62,100 nt of DNA from positions 1-62,100 of the forward strand of contig JNEM01012177.1 in the NCBI GenBank assembly GCA_000697335.1, read 5' to 3'. Positions 1 to 12,367 of the stretch are shown one piece after another. Each line of letters starts with the position of its first letter. Positions within the stretch are counted from its first letter, which is position 1. The notes below the pieces were generated by a model. It was given only the letters and a program-made list of their open reading frames with translations, searched no databases and was not told the DNA's origin. Both the position numbers and the translations under genes were made by a program. Source of the DNA: Conidiobolus incongruus B7586. Lineage: Eukaryota; Entomophthoromycota; Entomophthoromycetes; Entomophthorales; Conidiobolaceae.

Positions 1-1685
1 ATTTCTTTTAAAAAAAATATTTTAATTATAATTTATTATTAAAAATTTATATAATTATAAAATTATATTTAATTTAAATTAATATATTTTATAAATTCTT
101 TTATTATTATTATTATATTTTAATACTTAAGTAAAATAATTTTAAAGTTTTTTCTTTAATTAAAATAAATCATAAAGTCTAAAATAGGTATGTTAATTTG
201 AAATATAAAATAGAATATTGAATAATTAACAGTTAAAAAGTTTGGAAGCTTTAATTCAATTGCATAATTTTAAATTTTTCACATACAAATTTTACATTTT
301 TAAACTTGCAACATCACTTTAATATAACAGAAATGTGAGTATCCCCAAGCGATGCTATTTAGCAATAACTCACAACTATACTAAACCTTAATTTCCTATA
401 ATTTATATTTCATTTTTTTAAAAATGATCTGTAAATATGTATTAGCTTATTAATTAATGTAATAAATATCATTTTGTTAATATTAAAATTGATAATCTAG
501 TATTAAAATAAATTATATTAAGTTTTTAAAAAATATATACAACAGATTGAATATTCATTAAATATATAAACGTTATTATATGCTACTTTTGAAATTTTTA
601 AAACTAAACATTTATTTTAGAATAAGATTTATTAATATAAAAACTTTATGATTTAAATAAATAATAAAAATATTTCGGGAAGATAAGATTATTAATTTAG
701 CGGAAAATTCTTTTAATCAAAGTATTAAGATATTTAACAAAATTGTTTAATATTATTTAATATAGGAATGAGTTATTTGTGTAAATTATTTATTACGATA
801 TGGAAAAGCATAAATAAAAAGGATGTAATTGAAGTTAGGTGTTGATTTAAAAAATTGTAAAGTTTAAAAATATTAATATTGAAATAAGTAACAAAAACAT
901 AAAATAAAAATATTATTGTGATGTTGGATTAGAATTATGAGCAGTTGGAGTCAGAATATTAAATATAAATATCTATATAAGACATTATAGAAAGAAAATG
1001 TTAACAACTCATTAATAGTAGTGAACTGAAGTAATATAGAAATTAGTAAAGCTGTGAATGAGCGTAGCGATTCCAAGTAAATGTAACAAATGAAATTGAA
1101 AAAATTGATGCTATTATAGGTAATAGATTCTGAATAATATTTCCTAGATTAAAAAAAAGTGTTGCATTACCAGATCATATAGCGTTGAAAAGTAATTAAT
1201 TGGATAAGAATTATAAATAATAATAAGTAGTAAATGAATTCAAAAGAACGGTGAATAAGGAAGATTTAGTGACCAGGATCTATTATAAACAAACAAATTT
1301 GGGAAAAGATTATTAATAGATGAGTCAAAGAAAAACTTACTCAAGATATAAAATATTACAAGTTCAATTCATATATCTGGTACATAAAGACGCTACACAA
1401 AATTCGAAAAATATATTATCTTGAAAAAATCCTAGATTCATAAAGACAAAGATCGATTAATAGATTGATGATTAACTTAACTCAAGATATTAAATAGTAT
1501 CTAGATTTGGCGACTACACCCACAGAATATTGTTTAATCTTGTTAGTAATGGGACAAAAGATCGATAAATTGGAGTACACAAGGCGATCACAGATTTAAT
1601 ATAGAATTTAAGAAAAGATTTAATGGAACACTTTTCCCCGGGATAACCTCTAAAATACCCAATTTTACGAGATATATTATGGAGC
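1..1685. other. AT-rich intergenic region; possible decayed coding relic at about 900-1560
   Basis: No intact gene is visible. The first 850 bases are nearly pure A/T. From about 900 to 1560 the composition is less extreme and short plus-strand stretches look protein-like, but no family could be recognised and no open frame is long. The right-hand end holds the 3' flank of the eL42 gene. Confidence 0.5.
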
Positions 1686-2006
1686 TTAGAAAACAAGAGC
1701 GGCACCCTTGGTCTTCTTGTCACCACCCAATTCGAAGTGCTTGCAGCGCTTGAGAGGAAGTTGTTGCTTGTATTTGCAGACAGAGCATTCTAAACGGAGG
1801 ACGACCTTCTTAGTGGTCTTAGCCTTCTTCTTGAAGACGGGCTTAGTTTGACCACCAAAACCGGATTGTTTACGGTCGTAACGTCTCTTACCCTGAGCGA
1901 AGAGGGAAGCCTTACCGGTCTTGTATTGGGTAACCTTGTGGGGAGTGTGCTTGCGGCAAGTCTTTCCTTTACAGAAGGTGTTACGGGTCTTAGGGATGTT
2001 GACCAT
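1686..2006 (-). CDS. RPL42: 60S ribosomal protein eL42 (L36a/L44 family)
   Basis: Cytosolic large-subunit ribosomal protein near the E site. The 106-residue frame is uninterrupted and has the full family length, from [20 protein letters not shown] to a C-terminal ALVF. The zinc-ribbon cysteines are present (C12 and C17, then the CSVCKYK pair). Residue 56 is proline, within GGQTKPVF; in yeasts Pro56 is the cycloheximide-sensitive form and Gln56 the resistant one. The gene has no intron and ends in TAA. It lies head-to-tail with uL15, 351 bp downstream of it on the same strand. A TAATCCCACAA element lies about 100 bp upstream of the start. Identification is by strong sequence recognition. Confidence 0.97.
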   Translation of the reverse strand: MVNIPKTRNTFCKGKTCRKHTPHKVTQYKTGKASLFAQGKRRYDRKQSGFGGQTKPVFKKKAKTTKKVVLRLECSVCKYKQQLPLKRCKHFELGGDKKTKGAALVF

Positions 2007-2357
2007 TGTGTCGAATCTTATTAAATCTGATTTGATCAGAAGATTTTAGAGGAATTTCGCACTAAAATATCTAATCTTCGTAAATGTAAAATTTTTGAGG
2101 GTTTGAATTGTGGGATTAATCCATTTTTCAATATTGAATTTTAAAATTGACAAAAGAATATCATGATAAGTAGTAATAAATTATAACAAAAAAAAATAAA
2201 GAAATTATCAAATAAAACTAAAAAAATTAATATTTTTAATATGTATTTTTGAATAAAAATAATCTATGTTAACCACGAAATACTGATTTGTTTTGGGAAC
2301 GGAGATCACAAGCTTCGTGATTTTAAATATTACATGAGCCAATTTCTTTATTGAAAC
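2007..2357. other. Spacer between uL15 and eL42 (eL42 promoter, uL15 3' flank)
   Basis: This 351-bp spacer contains the eL42 upstream region, including the TAATCCCACAA element at 2108-2118, and the AT-rich 3' flank of uL15. No other gene is visible. Confidence 0.6.
2108..2118 (-). promoter_or_regulatory. TAATCCCACAA element upstream of eL42
   Basis: On the gene strand this reads TAATCCCACAA, about 100 bp before the eL42 ATG. The same 11-mer, or a one-step variant, occurs upstream of several other genes in the window. Extended on the plus strand it makes the small palindrome GGATTAATCC. Confidence 0.6.
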
Positions 2358-2795
2358 TTAAGCAATCAAGACAACAGCTCCACCTTGTTCCTTAATCTTG
2401 TTTTCAGCACGACGACTGACATAGCGAGCCTTAACAATGGCAGCAGAGTTGATGCGACCACGAGCTAAAACTTTGCCGTAACCAAGCTTGAGAGTATCAA
2501 TAACAGGGACAACTTCTTTACCGGCAGCCTTTTGCTTAATTTCTTCGGGAACTAAAGAGGCCAACTTTTCAACGTTGACAACAGGGCGCCAGTACTTGTT
2601 GCGAGTTAAGTGGAAGTGACGCATACCGACCTTACCAAAGTAACCAGGATGGTATTTGTCCATGTTGATTCTGTGGTGGTGTTGACCACCAGCTAAACCA
2701 CGACCACCTGGGTGTTTTCTGTGTTTACCAACACGACCGTGACCGGCTGATACATGTCCACGCTTCTTGCGGTTATGGTGAAAACGGGTAGGCAT
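2358..2795 (-). CDS. RPL28: 60S ribosomal protein uL15 (L27a/L28)
   Basis: Large-subunit ribosomal protein of 145 residues, full family length. It starts [20 protein letters not shown] and ends GGAVVLIA. The basic N-terminal tail and the highly conserved [20 protein letters not shown] segment are intact. Residue 38 is glutamine; changes at this site (cyh2) give cycloheximide resistance in yeast. No intron is present, whereas many fungal orthologues carry one near the start. The stop is TAA. A TAAATCCCATAA element lies about 105 bp upstream. It is paired on the same strand with eL42, the other classical cycloheximide-site protein. Confidence 0.97.
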   Translation of the reverse strand: MPTRFHHNRKKRGHVSAGHGRVGKHRKHPGGRGLAGGQHHHRINMDKYHPGYFGKVGMRHFHLTRNKYWRPVVNVEKLASLVPEEIKQKAAGKEVVPVIDTLKLGYGKVLARGRINSAAIVKARYVSRRAENKIKEQGGAVVLIA

Positions 2796-4564
2796 AGCGA
2801 ACTAAATTCCGTTAATTAAAAAAGGAATCTAAATGGGAGAGAGTGAGATTTTATTTGTATTAATTTTTTAATATCAAATATTAAGATTTTACCCATTTTA
2901 TGGGATTTACTCACACAATTTCCATTCAAAGTCTTCAAATTTGATACATATGAGTTAAAATCTATAAATCAATATATTTGTAAGATTTGATAAATTTATA
3001 CAAATGGGATATATTATAATCAATCCTGGATCGAAATATGTAGATATATTTAACTAGCAATCATTTGCATACTATGATTATAATGTACACATGAGTTTTG
3101 ACTTAATATTTTCATCATTATTTTTGATTTAATTTTGAGAATTTATGTTAATATAATTAATATTCATTAAAAATTTTAAAGTGTGATCGATATTAATATT
3201 TTAATATTTTAAATATTTTTGATGTTTTATATTATAGCTAATTGATAATATGTTTTATATTTTCGAAATGAGGTAATCGACTCTTTGAAAAAATCAATAT
3301 AATTCAATAATAATAAACTATTATTTTTTTCTGTAATTAATTTTAAAACAATTATGATTCATTTGTCGAAGAATATTTGAAGTTAGAGTTAGAATTCACA
3401 TTAATTCACCCAATTCATCAAATTTGAGAATTTTGAAAAAACATTTTGAATAAAATTTGTGGATTTATTTAAATGATATCTTTATTATATGATTCATTAA
3501 TTAATATTGAAAAAGAGTCGTATTATCAAAAACCCTTGATTTGATATATAATATTTTAATAATAACTGCAAAAATAAATTGAAAACAACAGAATCTTGAC
3601 AATTGAATACAATCTCTAATTAAATTTATAACAATAATTGTATGAAAATATTATATTTAATAAATACTATTTTGTAATATGTATATTTAAATATGAATTT
3701 TAATAATTCAAGTCAGACCAATCATGTTAAAAATAATCATATATTTAAATAATAATTTAATTAAATTATTATCATTAAGATACTAAATTACAAAATTTCA
3801 ATTTCATTTGTGTAAATGTACTTTACCAAGCTCTTTGAAGGTATTTAATGCTTAATATTCAACTAATTTTTGCTTGAAGGTAGAAAAATGTAAAATATTA
3901 GTATTAATTAAATAATCAATAACAATATAAGATATATATTTTATAATGTTTATAGCACAAATAAAACTTCGAAAATATAAATTATGATAATAATTAATTG
4001 ACGCTCAAAAAAAATAATGTAAATTGAAAATAAAAGAATAAAATAATACTATACATTTCATTGATAAACTTAATTATTGATTAAAGCTTTGTATTTTAAC
4101 TGATAGTCTCTGTTTCTAATTTTATCCAATTAAATGCTTTTAAGTTATATTTATGTTCATTTTAAGTACTAAATTAGTATATTACCAAACTTTTTTATTC
4201 AAGTCCAATATAATACTCTATGTTTTCATAATTATATTCACCAACTTTTCTTAACTAAACTCAATCGATTTTCAAATTATACTCAAATAATCATGTAAAT
4301 GAATTTTTAGTTTAATCTTTTCAAGTCTTGATTAATAAATAAAAATTTGATGATATAATTCCAAACCAAGTATCCCACTTGATTTAATATTTGTCAAATT
4401 AAGATTGGATAATATTTAATCAAATAACATAATAACTGTCACACCTGAAATTCATAATTTCACTTTGATTGATCAATAAAATCATTATTAACAAACAGAA
4501 GTCAAAACATATTGATTATTAAAAACTCATTTTTAGTCTAAAAATCAACTAATAATTATCAGAC
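2796..4564. other. AT-rich intergenic region between divergent uL15 and HRD1
   Basis: About 1.8 kb with no recognisable gene. It carries the uL15 promoter element at the left and a weak TATCCCACTT match at 4371-4380, about 190 bp before HRD1. Confidence 0.5.
2898..2909 (-). promoter_or_regulatory. AATCCCATAA element upstream of uL15
   Basis: The gene strand reads TAAATCCCATAA about 105 bp before the uL15 ATG. It is one base longer than the 11-mer found upstream of eL42, TOM70, uL30m, VPS45 and the m-AAA protease, and sits at a similar distance. Confidence 0.5.
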
Positions 4565-6523
4565 ATGGGCTTTTTGGCATATGGTGCAGTAAGCCTGGCG
4601 TTGTCAGCAATTGTGCTGTTCCATACCTTCTCCACAACTACCAATTACTTTGCAGCTACTATATATTTATCTAATTCCAATACAAGCTTAATGGTAATAA
4701 CTTCTGTAATTTTATTATAATAATTATTGATTTTAATATTTTATAGATTATGTTTAATGCAGGCATTTATTTAACAGTAATGTTGGGCAAATTTCTACAA
4801 TACATATTTTTCGGTCCTTTAAGAGCTATCGAAGTAGAACATTTATATGAGAGATCTTGGTTTGCAGTTACAGAAACTTGCTTAGCCATGACTATCTTTC
4901 AAACTTCTTTTGATTCGCAATTTATTATTTTATTTGTAACATTATTATTCATTAAAATTTTCCATTGGCTTGTTCAAGATAGAATTGAATTAGTAATTTT
5001 AAATGGAATATATATATCATTTTTATTTTTTAATTTATTATTATATTTTAGATTGAACAGGCTGGCGCTACTCCGTTTTCTTTTCATGTTAAAATGCTTG
5101 CTTTAATTGGGTTGTTAGGAATTGTAGATACTAGCTTTATTCTGTATACTTTCCAATATAGCTTAGTTAATGAAGTCGATATGATTATAGTATTTGGCTT
5201 CGAGGTAAAGAAATTAGTTTATCCGTCCCAAACTTAATTCCTAACTTTAAAACTATATTTTAGTATACTATTTTAGCCATGAATTTAGTTAGCACTTTTT
5301 TCAAATACATAATTTACTGCATTGATGCTAGAACTGAAGAGTCTTGGGAAAGCAAATCAATTTATATTTTCTATCTCGAGTTGGTCATAGGCAATTTTTA
5401 CAAATTTAATTTATTTCAAAGTCATTAATTTCATAAAATTTTAGATTTTATCAAACTTTTCATATATTTGGGTTTCTTTATGAAAGTTGTAACTCCTTTA
5501 GGTGTCCCTCTACATATGTTGCGCGATATTTATATCACTTTGAAGACTTTTATCCAGAAATGCCGTGATTTGGTTAGATATAGACAAGCTACTCGAAATA
5601 TGAACGAAAGATACCCTGATGCTACTGTAGAAGAATTACAACGTATGTCTGATCCAACTTGTATCATTTGCAGAGAAGAAATGATTCATAGAGATCAATT
5701 GGCATCTCCTACTCAAAGGATCACTAATGCTGAAACTCCTAAAAAACTTCCATGTAACCACATCTTCCACTTTAACTGTTTAAGAAGCTGGCTAGAGCGC
5801 CAACAAAGTTGTCCTACTTGTCGTACACCAGTGCTTAATCAGCCTGAAGCAACAACACAGCCAGCAGCTCCTAATCCACCTGTCAATAATCCTCAGCCTC
5901 AGCCTCAGCCTCAGCCTCAGCCTGAGCTCCAACCCCAACCTTCACCTGTTGTTGACAATAATAACGAAGTTACTAGTAATAATTTTAGCCCTGATATACG
6001 AGCTGATATTAACAACAATCAAAACAACCAACCTTCTACATCCAATTCTACAGCAGCAACAAATCCACCCCCTTATAGCAATGAACCATCCAGTAGCTCT
6101 GGATCTATAAACTCTGATCTTAACACTGTAGTTCAACAATATATTCAGAGTGGTGAGCGGCTACCAATTTTACCAGGTGTAAGGGATATTAGTGGAAATG
6201 CTCCTTCTGAAATTGAACGACTAATACCCATTAATCAAGTGCCAGAATATGCTTTAAATTTAAATAGATCTCCCACTTTATCAGCTATTCGACTTCTTTC
6301 AGAAGAACAGCTACAACGCATGGAGCTTGATTCGAGAGATGCCATTACTGAAAGGCTAAGAGTAGTATCTGAAGTGCAATCTCAGCTTCATGATATCTCG
6401 ACATTGTTATCCCAAGCACTTTCTACCTCAGATCCTCGATTCATCCCCACATCTTCTGAAAATCAACCCAATTCTGACTCCGATGATCAACCCTCAATAC
6501 CATCAACATCAACAGCTTCTTAA
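4565..6523 (+). CDS. HRD1: ERAD E3 ubiquitin ligase HRD1/synoviolin
   Basis: Membrane RING ligase that ubiquitinates misfolded ER proteins. I assign five exons, 4565-4693, 4747-4992, 5052-5204, 5264-5390 and 5445-6523, which join in frame to a 577-residue protein. The N-terminal multi-spanning domain contains the family motif GPLRAIEVEHLYERSWFAVT. The RING-H2 lies at about residues 291-344: CIICREEM, a lengthened loop as in yeast Hrd1, LPCNHIFHFNCLRSW, then CPTCR. A Gln-Pro repeat and a Ser/Thr/Asn-rich cytosolic tail follow. The fourth intron (5391-5444) appears to use a GC donor: the nearby GT would break the conserved ...ELVIDFIKLF frame. Stop is TAA. Confidence 0.93.
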
Positions 6524-7300
6524 CGATTCCAACTTTCAAAATGAATATATCTCGAATAAAATGAAGCTCTGATCAGCTTTTCCATTCTCAATTTCTTTCC
6601 TATCTATTTAAGGTTGTTTCATTAGTATTTAGTATATAGTAATTATATATTGTCTTGTTATTACATTAAATCTATAATAGTAACATTATAATATCTGAAA
6701 ATTTATCAACTATTTTTCAGTTGGTTATATAATGTGTTCCAAATATATAGGGTATATATAGGCTGTGTAACAAATATAATAATATAAAATTATACTTGAA
6801 TTATACAACTTTGATATTATAGAAAATTAAATGCAATTCACTATGTAATTATTAATACAAACAGATTATTTATATGGAAAATCAAGAATTTTATATATTT
6901 TATTAAATATTAGACAAATTCAAGGTATCTATTTAATTGGACATTATATTCCAATTTTGTAATAAGAATGGAAAATATTAGATGAATCAAAGTATGAATG
7001 TATAAATAAAGACATTTATTTATTTGAGGTATAGGTTTCATTCAATCATTATATTGGTTCAAAAATTTATTGTATGATATTTTTTCAAATATTTGTGATT
7101 TATTTCATTGTAGGTAAAAAGATGAAGATTTATTAGAAATAATGTAAATATTATTTAAGAAATGAAAATATTCTGAACAGCTATAGTTTATGGACTTGGA
7201 TGAGGTGATAATTATAATTGGATAAATATAAATTTAAGAAAAAAAAATTGAAGGTTAAAAATAGTATTTAAATGAAGATACTTATTATATAAATAAATGA
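6524..7300. other. HRD1 3' flank and intergenic DNA
   Basis: AT-rich with no gene. A run of nine A at 7239-7247 would read as a T-run on the minus strand, 54 bp beyond the tRNA-Pro 3' end, and could serve as a back-up Pol III terminator. Confidence 0.4.
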
Positions 7301-7372
7301 GGGCTCGACTGGGAATCGAACCCAGGACCTCTCCCACCCTAAGGGAGAATTATACCACTAAACCATCGAGCC
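7301..7372 (-). tRNA. tRNA-Pro (anticodon AGG)
   Basis: A 72-nt cloverleaf on the minus strand. The acceptor stem GGCTCGA pairs with TCGAGCC, with discriminator C. The D arm contains TGGTTTAGTGGTATAA (A box). The anticodon arm is CTCCC-TTAGGGT-GGGAG, giving AGG at 34-36. The T arm is CTGGG-TTCGATT-CCCAG (B box). No intron. It closely resembles eukaryotic cytosolic tRNA-Pro. Confidence 0.96.
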
Positions 7373-7641
7373 TTAATTTGAGAAAGTCAATTATCTCCAT
7401 GATCATACAAAAGAATTTCAAATTCACTCATCATCAAAACCTACTTCTAATTGCTTTTTTTTCAATATTTATTATTTATTTTTGTTATATTTATAATTCT
7501 AATAATATTCTTCTTATTAATTATACACATAATCAAAAATCAATCAAGTGTCATTGCTATTGTAATTATTTTGTATTTATTAAATTATGATATAAATAAT
7601 AAAATTATTTGTACAGGTTAGTGTTTTAGGAATTGTATGAA

Positions 7642-9740
7642 TTAACTCCACAAATTGGGAGCATTTTTAAATAAAGATTGTAATAGATAAGCTTCTGATA
7701 ATAATATTTCAATATCGGAATTTTTCCAATTTTTGGTAGGCGGACTTTGTAAAAATAGCAAGATTTCCTGAAATGGATATTTGTTAATTAGTGATAATAG
7801 TATGATAGTTTAGTGGTTAACTTACTTGAAAATCTTTACAGCATAAATCATGTTTAAATTTCTTTAAAAACGCAGCACATACATATAAATGGAAATCTGA
7901 GAAATTGTCAAATCCTTCAGACTATAACAAATCAATATTAACTATATGAAATACTTAATAATTATTAATTTACCAAGTAAGTATCCCACATACGAATAGC
8001 GCTCTTGAGATTGACTTCTCTTAACAGTAAACAATTCATCCAGCGAAATGCAAATTGAATAAATTCAACATTTTCATTTGATAAATGTTGAGCTAATTGA
8101 CCTAAAAATACTAAGAATAAAATTTCAGCTGTGTTCATTATATATCTTACTTTCAGCTCTTTCGATAAGAAGTTTTAAATTAGTCAATTGTCTTTGAATA
8201 CCTCTTTGAGCAAAGGTGTAATTATCCTAATAATATAATTATTATATTGGAAAATGAATATTAAAATATAGCAAATACTTGAATTCCATCCATTAATTTT
8301 GAAAAACACCAAAATGAGTCAGCTTCTATCAGTCCAAGAGTTTCCTCTGTTAAAGTACTAACATCAAAATCTTCGGGTTCTTGATCTGTCGTGATTGGAT
8401 TAATAGAAATAAATATAAATATGGATGGATCATTTACCTTTTGGTAGATATGGAAATAAAAATACGTAGATAAAGGGTGTTACAATATCGTTAATGCCTT
8501 GGACATAACCACTAGCTGGGTGGCGGATAGACCAAGTGTAAAGAATCCTTTCCATAATCTATATTATTATTTTAATATTAATATAATCTATGAATTATTT
8601 AAATAGGTATAGTGCCTTTCTAATTTGAGGTTGATGAAATAAAGTAATTGTAGGGAAAGTACGAGGTAAATCAATCGAAATCTATAATCAAATTAATCAA
8701 TATTCACTATATTTAAATATAAGTGCATTGAGAATATACTTGTTGAAAGATAGCCCTATCCAAACTCTCTTCACCATGACTGAATAACTGTTTACTAATA
8801 TTAAAGTATTCTTGTCTCTTTCTAGCCAGAGATTCTTGTCTTCTCTCAGAGTTACTTGAAGCATAACCCTACATTAACAATAGGATTAAAAAATATTCGA
8901 ACTAACCTAATAGCTAATTACCAATAACAATTTCCAACTTTCAGCACGGTACTGATCTGGAATTCCCTTCCAACTCAACTTTCTCAAAGCATCTAATATA
9001 CTGATAAATTTCTGATATATTAAAACATTAATATTAGAGTACCTAGAGATACATTCGTTTCATTTAATAAATTTTGAAATTTTTCACTTCTAGTATCTAA
9101 TTCGGGGGTTCTTGATAAGGTTGGCTTAGAATTGGAAGTTCTATCGGTTTCGGTTGGTTTAAATTGCGAAACATGAGATTCGGATTTGGATTTTAAATAA
9201 GCAGAAGTAGGAGATAAAGCTGATAATGATAGTACATTAAATTAATTTGAAAAGCATATTATTAGTTAACTTACTTCCAGAAGTTGAATTGGTATTGGTT
9301 TGTTGAACAGCATTGTTATGTTGGTCAGGTTTTAAAAATTCTTGAACGAGTTTATCATTTTCAATGTTCGCATCCCAACCCCAAGTACTATCTTGAATAG
9401 TCTCAAATCTAAATTTAAAATTGTAAATAAACTGCTACAGTTATTAATAAATATCAATTAAAATAGAGTATATAATTATTTAATTCTATACTAAAAAGTG
9501 AAAGGAAAAAATACCCAGAACTAAATTCATTTTCAAACAAACAAGAAATTGGTTCTTTTGTGCCTAATAATCGACTATCATAGCGTTTGGATTGGGTTGA
9601 GTTGGGTACATTTTGAGAAACTATAATTCTATCAAGGATATTAATTTCAACTACTTATTTCATATATTTATTATCGATATTAGCTGAAATGGCACTCACC
9701 TACCGGGTACCTTTGATTTATTACTTGACCAAAACCCCAT
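7642..9740 (-). CDS. GYP1: Rab GTPase-activating protein, TBC1D22/Gyp1 family
   Basis: GAP for Golgi/early secretory Rabs (Ypt1 in yeast). Thirteen short exons read on the minus strand: 9740-9704, 9620-9515, 9408-9275, 9219-9053, 9011-8922, 8868-8740, 8681-8616, 8558-8438, 8385-8279, 8226-8151, 8101-7974, 7921-7826 and 7767-7642. All phases agree and give 460 residues ending in TAA. A Ser/Thr/Asn-rich N-terminus is followed by the TBC domain, with the arginine finger in ISIDLPRTFP and the glutamine finger in SGYVQGINDIVTPF, then SFWCFSKLMDGIQDNYTFAQ, FAFRWMNCLL and IRMWDTY. The intron at 8559-8615 has a GC donor; no GT exists anywhere near the junction. Confidence 0.93.
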
Positions 9741-12367
9741 TATTATTATTTTTTTAATTCAATAGAAAAGTGTAACTTTTAAACAAACTAAAATCTAATT
9801 ATTTAACGCCTAAAATTTTAATTGAATAGGTTCAAAGTGTTTCATTCATACATTGTATTTTGTCATTTTATGGTTCTATTTTTTTACAATGGTATATTTT
9901 ATCGATATTCAAGGATATGAATTAAATATATATATTTAATTGAAAATCTATTTTTGATTTTTTAGTTATCAATTATACATTATTATTTAATTTTTTAAAA
10001 TAAGTACCCTGTGTAGAAATTTTTAAATAATTCATTCAAATGTATCTCAAAATATATACTATTAGTTGAATATTATGAATACTTTGATGTTTATATAATT
10101 TTATCAAATTAACAGGATAATAATATTTATATTATATAAAATACAATAAATCAGATAATTTATAACTTATTTTTAGCAAATATCAAATAATCCAATAATA
10201 TTATAGGATTGCATTTTGGCTAAATTGTGCTAAATTTGACAGAATAAAGTTAGGTTGGATATGGTAGAAATATGTAAAAATAATATTTAATGCATATATT
10301 GTAATTAATTATATTTTAATAAAAATGCATAAACAATATATTACAAAAAATTTATTAAATGTTTGTTATTTGATATAATATTAGGTTATATTTAGTTATC
10401 GCTCTAATTTTTAATATAAAATGTGAATAGTTTTGAAATTTATGAAAGTATTTGATAAATCCAAAAGTTACAAAATAATAAACACATCTAAATATTAATA
10501 TTCACATTTATTATATAAAATAAATGAAATACTAATTGATTTAAAATCACAAACAATTATCTGTATACACTTCAAGCTGCACTGGAACTTAATGAGTTTT
10601 CAAGTTTAATGAAAAAACACTAGTTTAGGTTACTAAATTCAACTGTTACTGATTACTAATTTATAACTTGGTCAAAAGGTTTAATGTTTATGATTTAAAA
10701 TAAATATGATAGATCATAAAATAGACAATTGTACTGAATAAAAAATCAAAAGGCATTATATCTAATATACCAAATTTAATGACTAAAAATAATGTATGTT
10801 CTAGGAGGATCTAGTAGTTTAACTATAAAATAAACTAAATAATATTTGGAATAAATTCAATTGTAATGTTATCATACTGTAATATTAGAATTAATAGTAT
10901 TTAAAATAATTAAAAATTAATAATTATTCAAAGTGATCTATATATTGAAAACAACGATTCAACATAATACATATTATAACTTTTACCTGAAGAATGATTA
11001 ATTTTATTTTAAAGATTGAACTTTAAATTTTTCATAAGAACATGCATACTGTTATATTTGCTAAAATTTTTTATAGAAGTGTCATTTAATACTTCAAAAA
11101 TATATCATCATAATTACCAAAAATTTAAATAATTATAATAATGACTTTTGAATAAGTTTCAATGAGAAAAATTTATCAACAAATTATTATTTTATCATTC
11201 AGACATCTATTTGATTCATGAACTCAATAAAAGTCACAATCAATGAGAAATTAAATCATTTGATATATCCTATCAAATTCATGGTAATCAAATATTAAAA
11301 ATAAAAAAAAATCAAAAAGATAATACAAATTTAAAATACCATCAATAACAATCCTTTAAAATCGTGATAATATCATAAAAAATAAATACCAAAAATATAT
11401 AATAGACTAAGCCTCTTATTAACAATATCGTTGAACTAACCACCTATTAAATAAGTTAAATCCGAAAATTAAATTTACTTGAAGGATAATTATTAATCAT
11501 AAAAAATTCCGACTACAAGAATCAAATTTATTTGATTTGGCTTAATTAAATTCTAGTAATCGAGTTAATTAAAGTTTGAATGAGATCTTCGTTACTTTTG
11601 TTAAGGTGATGTTAAATCTAGAGCTGAATAACTCGACAGCGAATGGATCCTCAGAAGTTATTGGATTACATGAATTATGTATTTGTGAAATCATATATTA
11701 TTGACATCATAATTTGCAAGTTTGAAAATATATATATAAATTGATTTGAATAATGATATATTAAATGGTTTACAATAATATATATTAGAATATTATAGAC
11801 TTTTTTTTAACAGAATAACTTAAATTTTATTGAATTTGAAATTTTTGCTAGTTGCTAATTTTAGTATTCAAATTTGTATATTGTATAAAATTGACATAGC
11901 CAAGAAGCTTAAGATAATAATTAGATTATACATATATATAGAAGATCATTGATAAATAATACAAAATAAACTTGATTAGGTATAATGTTTTAAATTTTTA
12001 TCTAAATATAAATCACAGATATATTTTTTCAATAAATATATTAGTCATAATGATGAAAAATATTTGGTAATATACCAAATTAAGTAGTAAACTTATTTAA
12101 TCAAATATCAAACAAGTAGTAAAATTCCTGATATCTACAAACTTTATCAACTTTTATCATAACATTAAAAATTGACCAATTCCCAGTAATGGAAATCTTA
12201 TAATAAATAGTGTGAATAGAACAATGTTGAAATATAAATTTCTTTCATTTTTTTATTTTTACTCTTGACTCTTATTTTTATCAATATAATTTAATTGAAT
12301 ATTGGATATAATATTGAATTTTCAACAAGAATATAAATAGTAGATATTTAATAATATTTAATTCATT
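9741..12367. other. AT-rich intergenic region between divergent GYP1 and the LIM gene
   Basis: About 2.6 kb of very AT-rich sequence. I see no gene, RNA or repeat structure that I can support. A slightly less AT-rich patch lies at about 11580-11690 but offers only a 30-odd codon frame. Confidence 0.5.

Noticed and set aside
1-190. A third, inverted copy of the decayed AT-rich repeat
   Set aside because: Some words match the reverse complement of the repeat's right end, but at this base composition the similarity is not distinguishable from chance by eye.
7297-7590. Plus-strand frame of 97 codons over the tRNA-Pro
   Set aside because: Its first part is the reverse complement of the tRNA and the rest is AT-rich low-complexity sequence.
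11580-11740. Short frame beginning RQRMDPQKLLDYMNY
   Set aside because: Only about 33 codons with no splice partners or recognised family.
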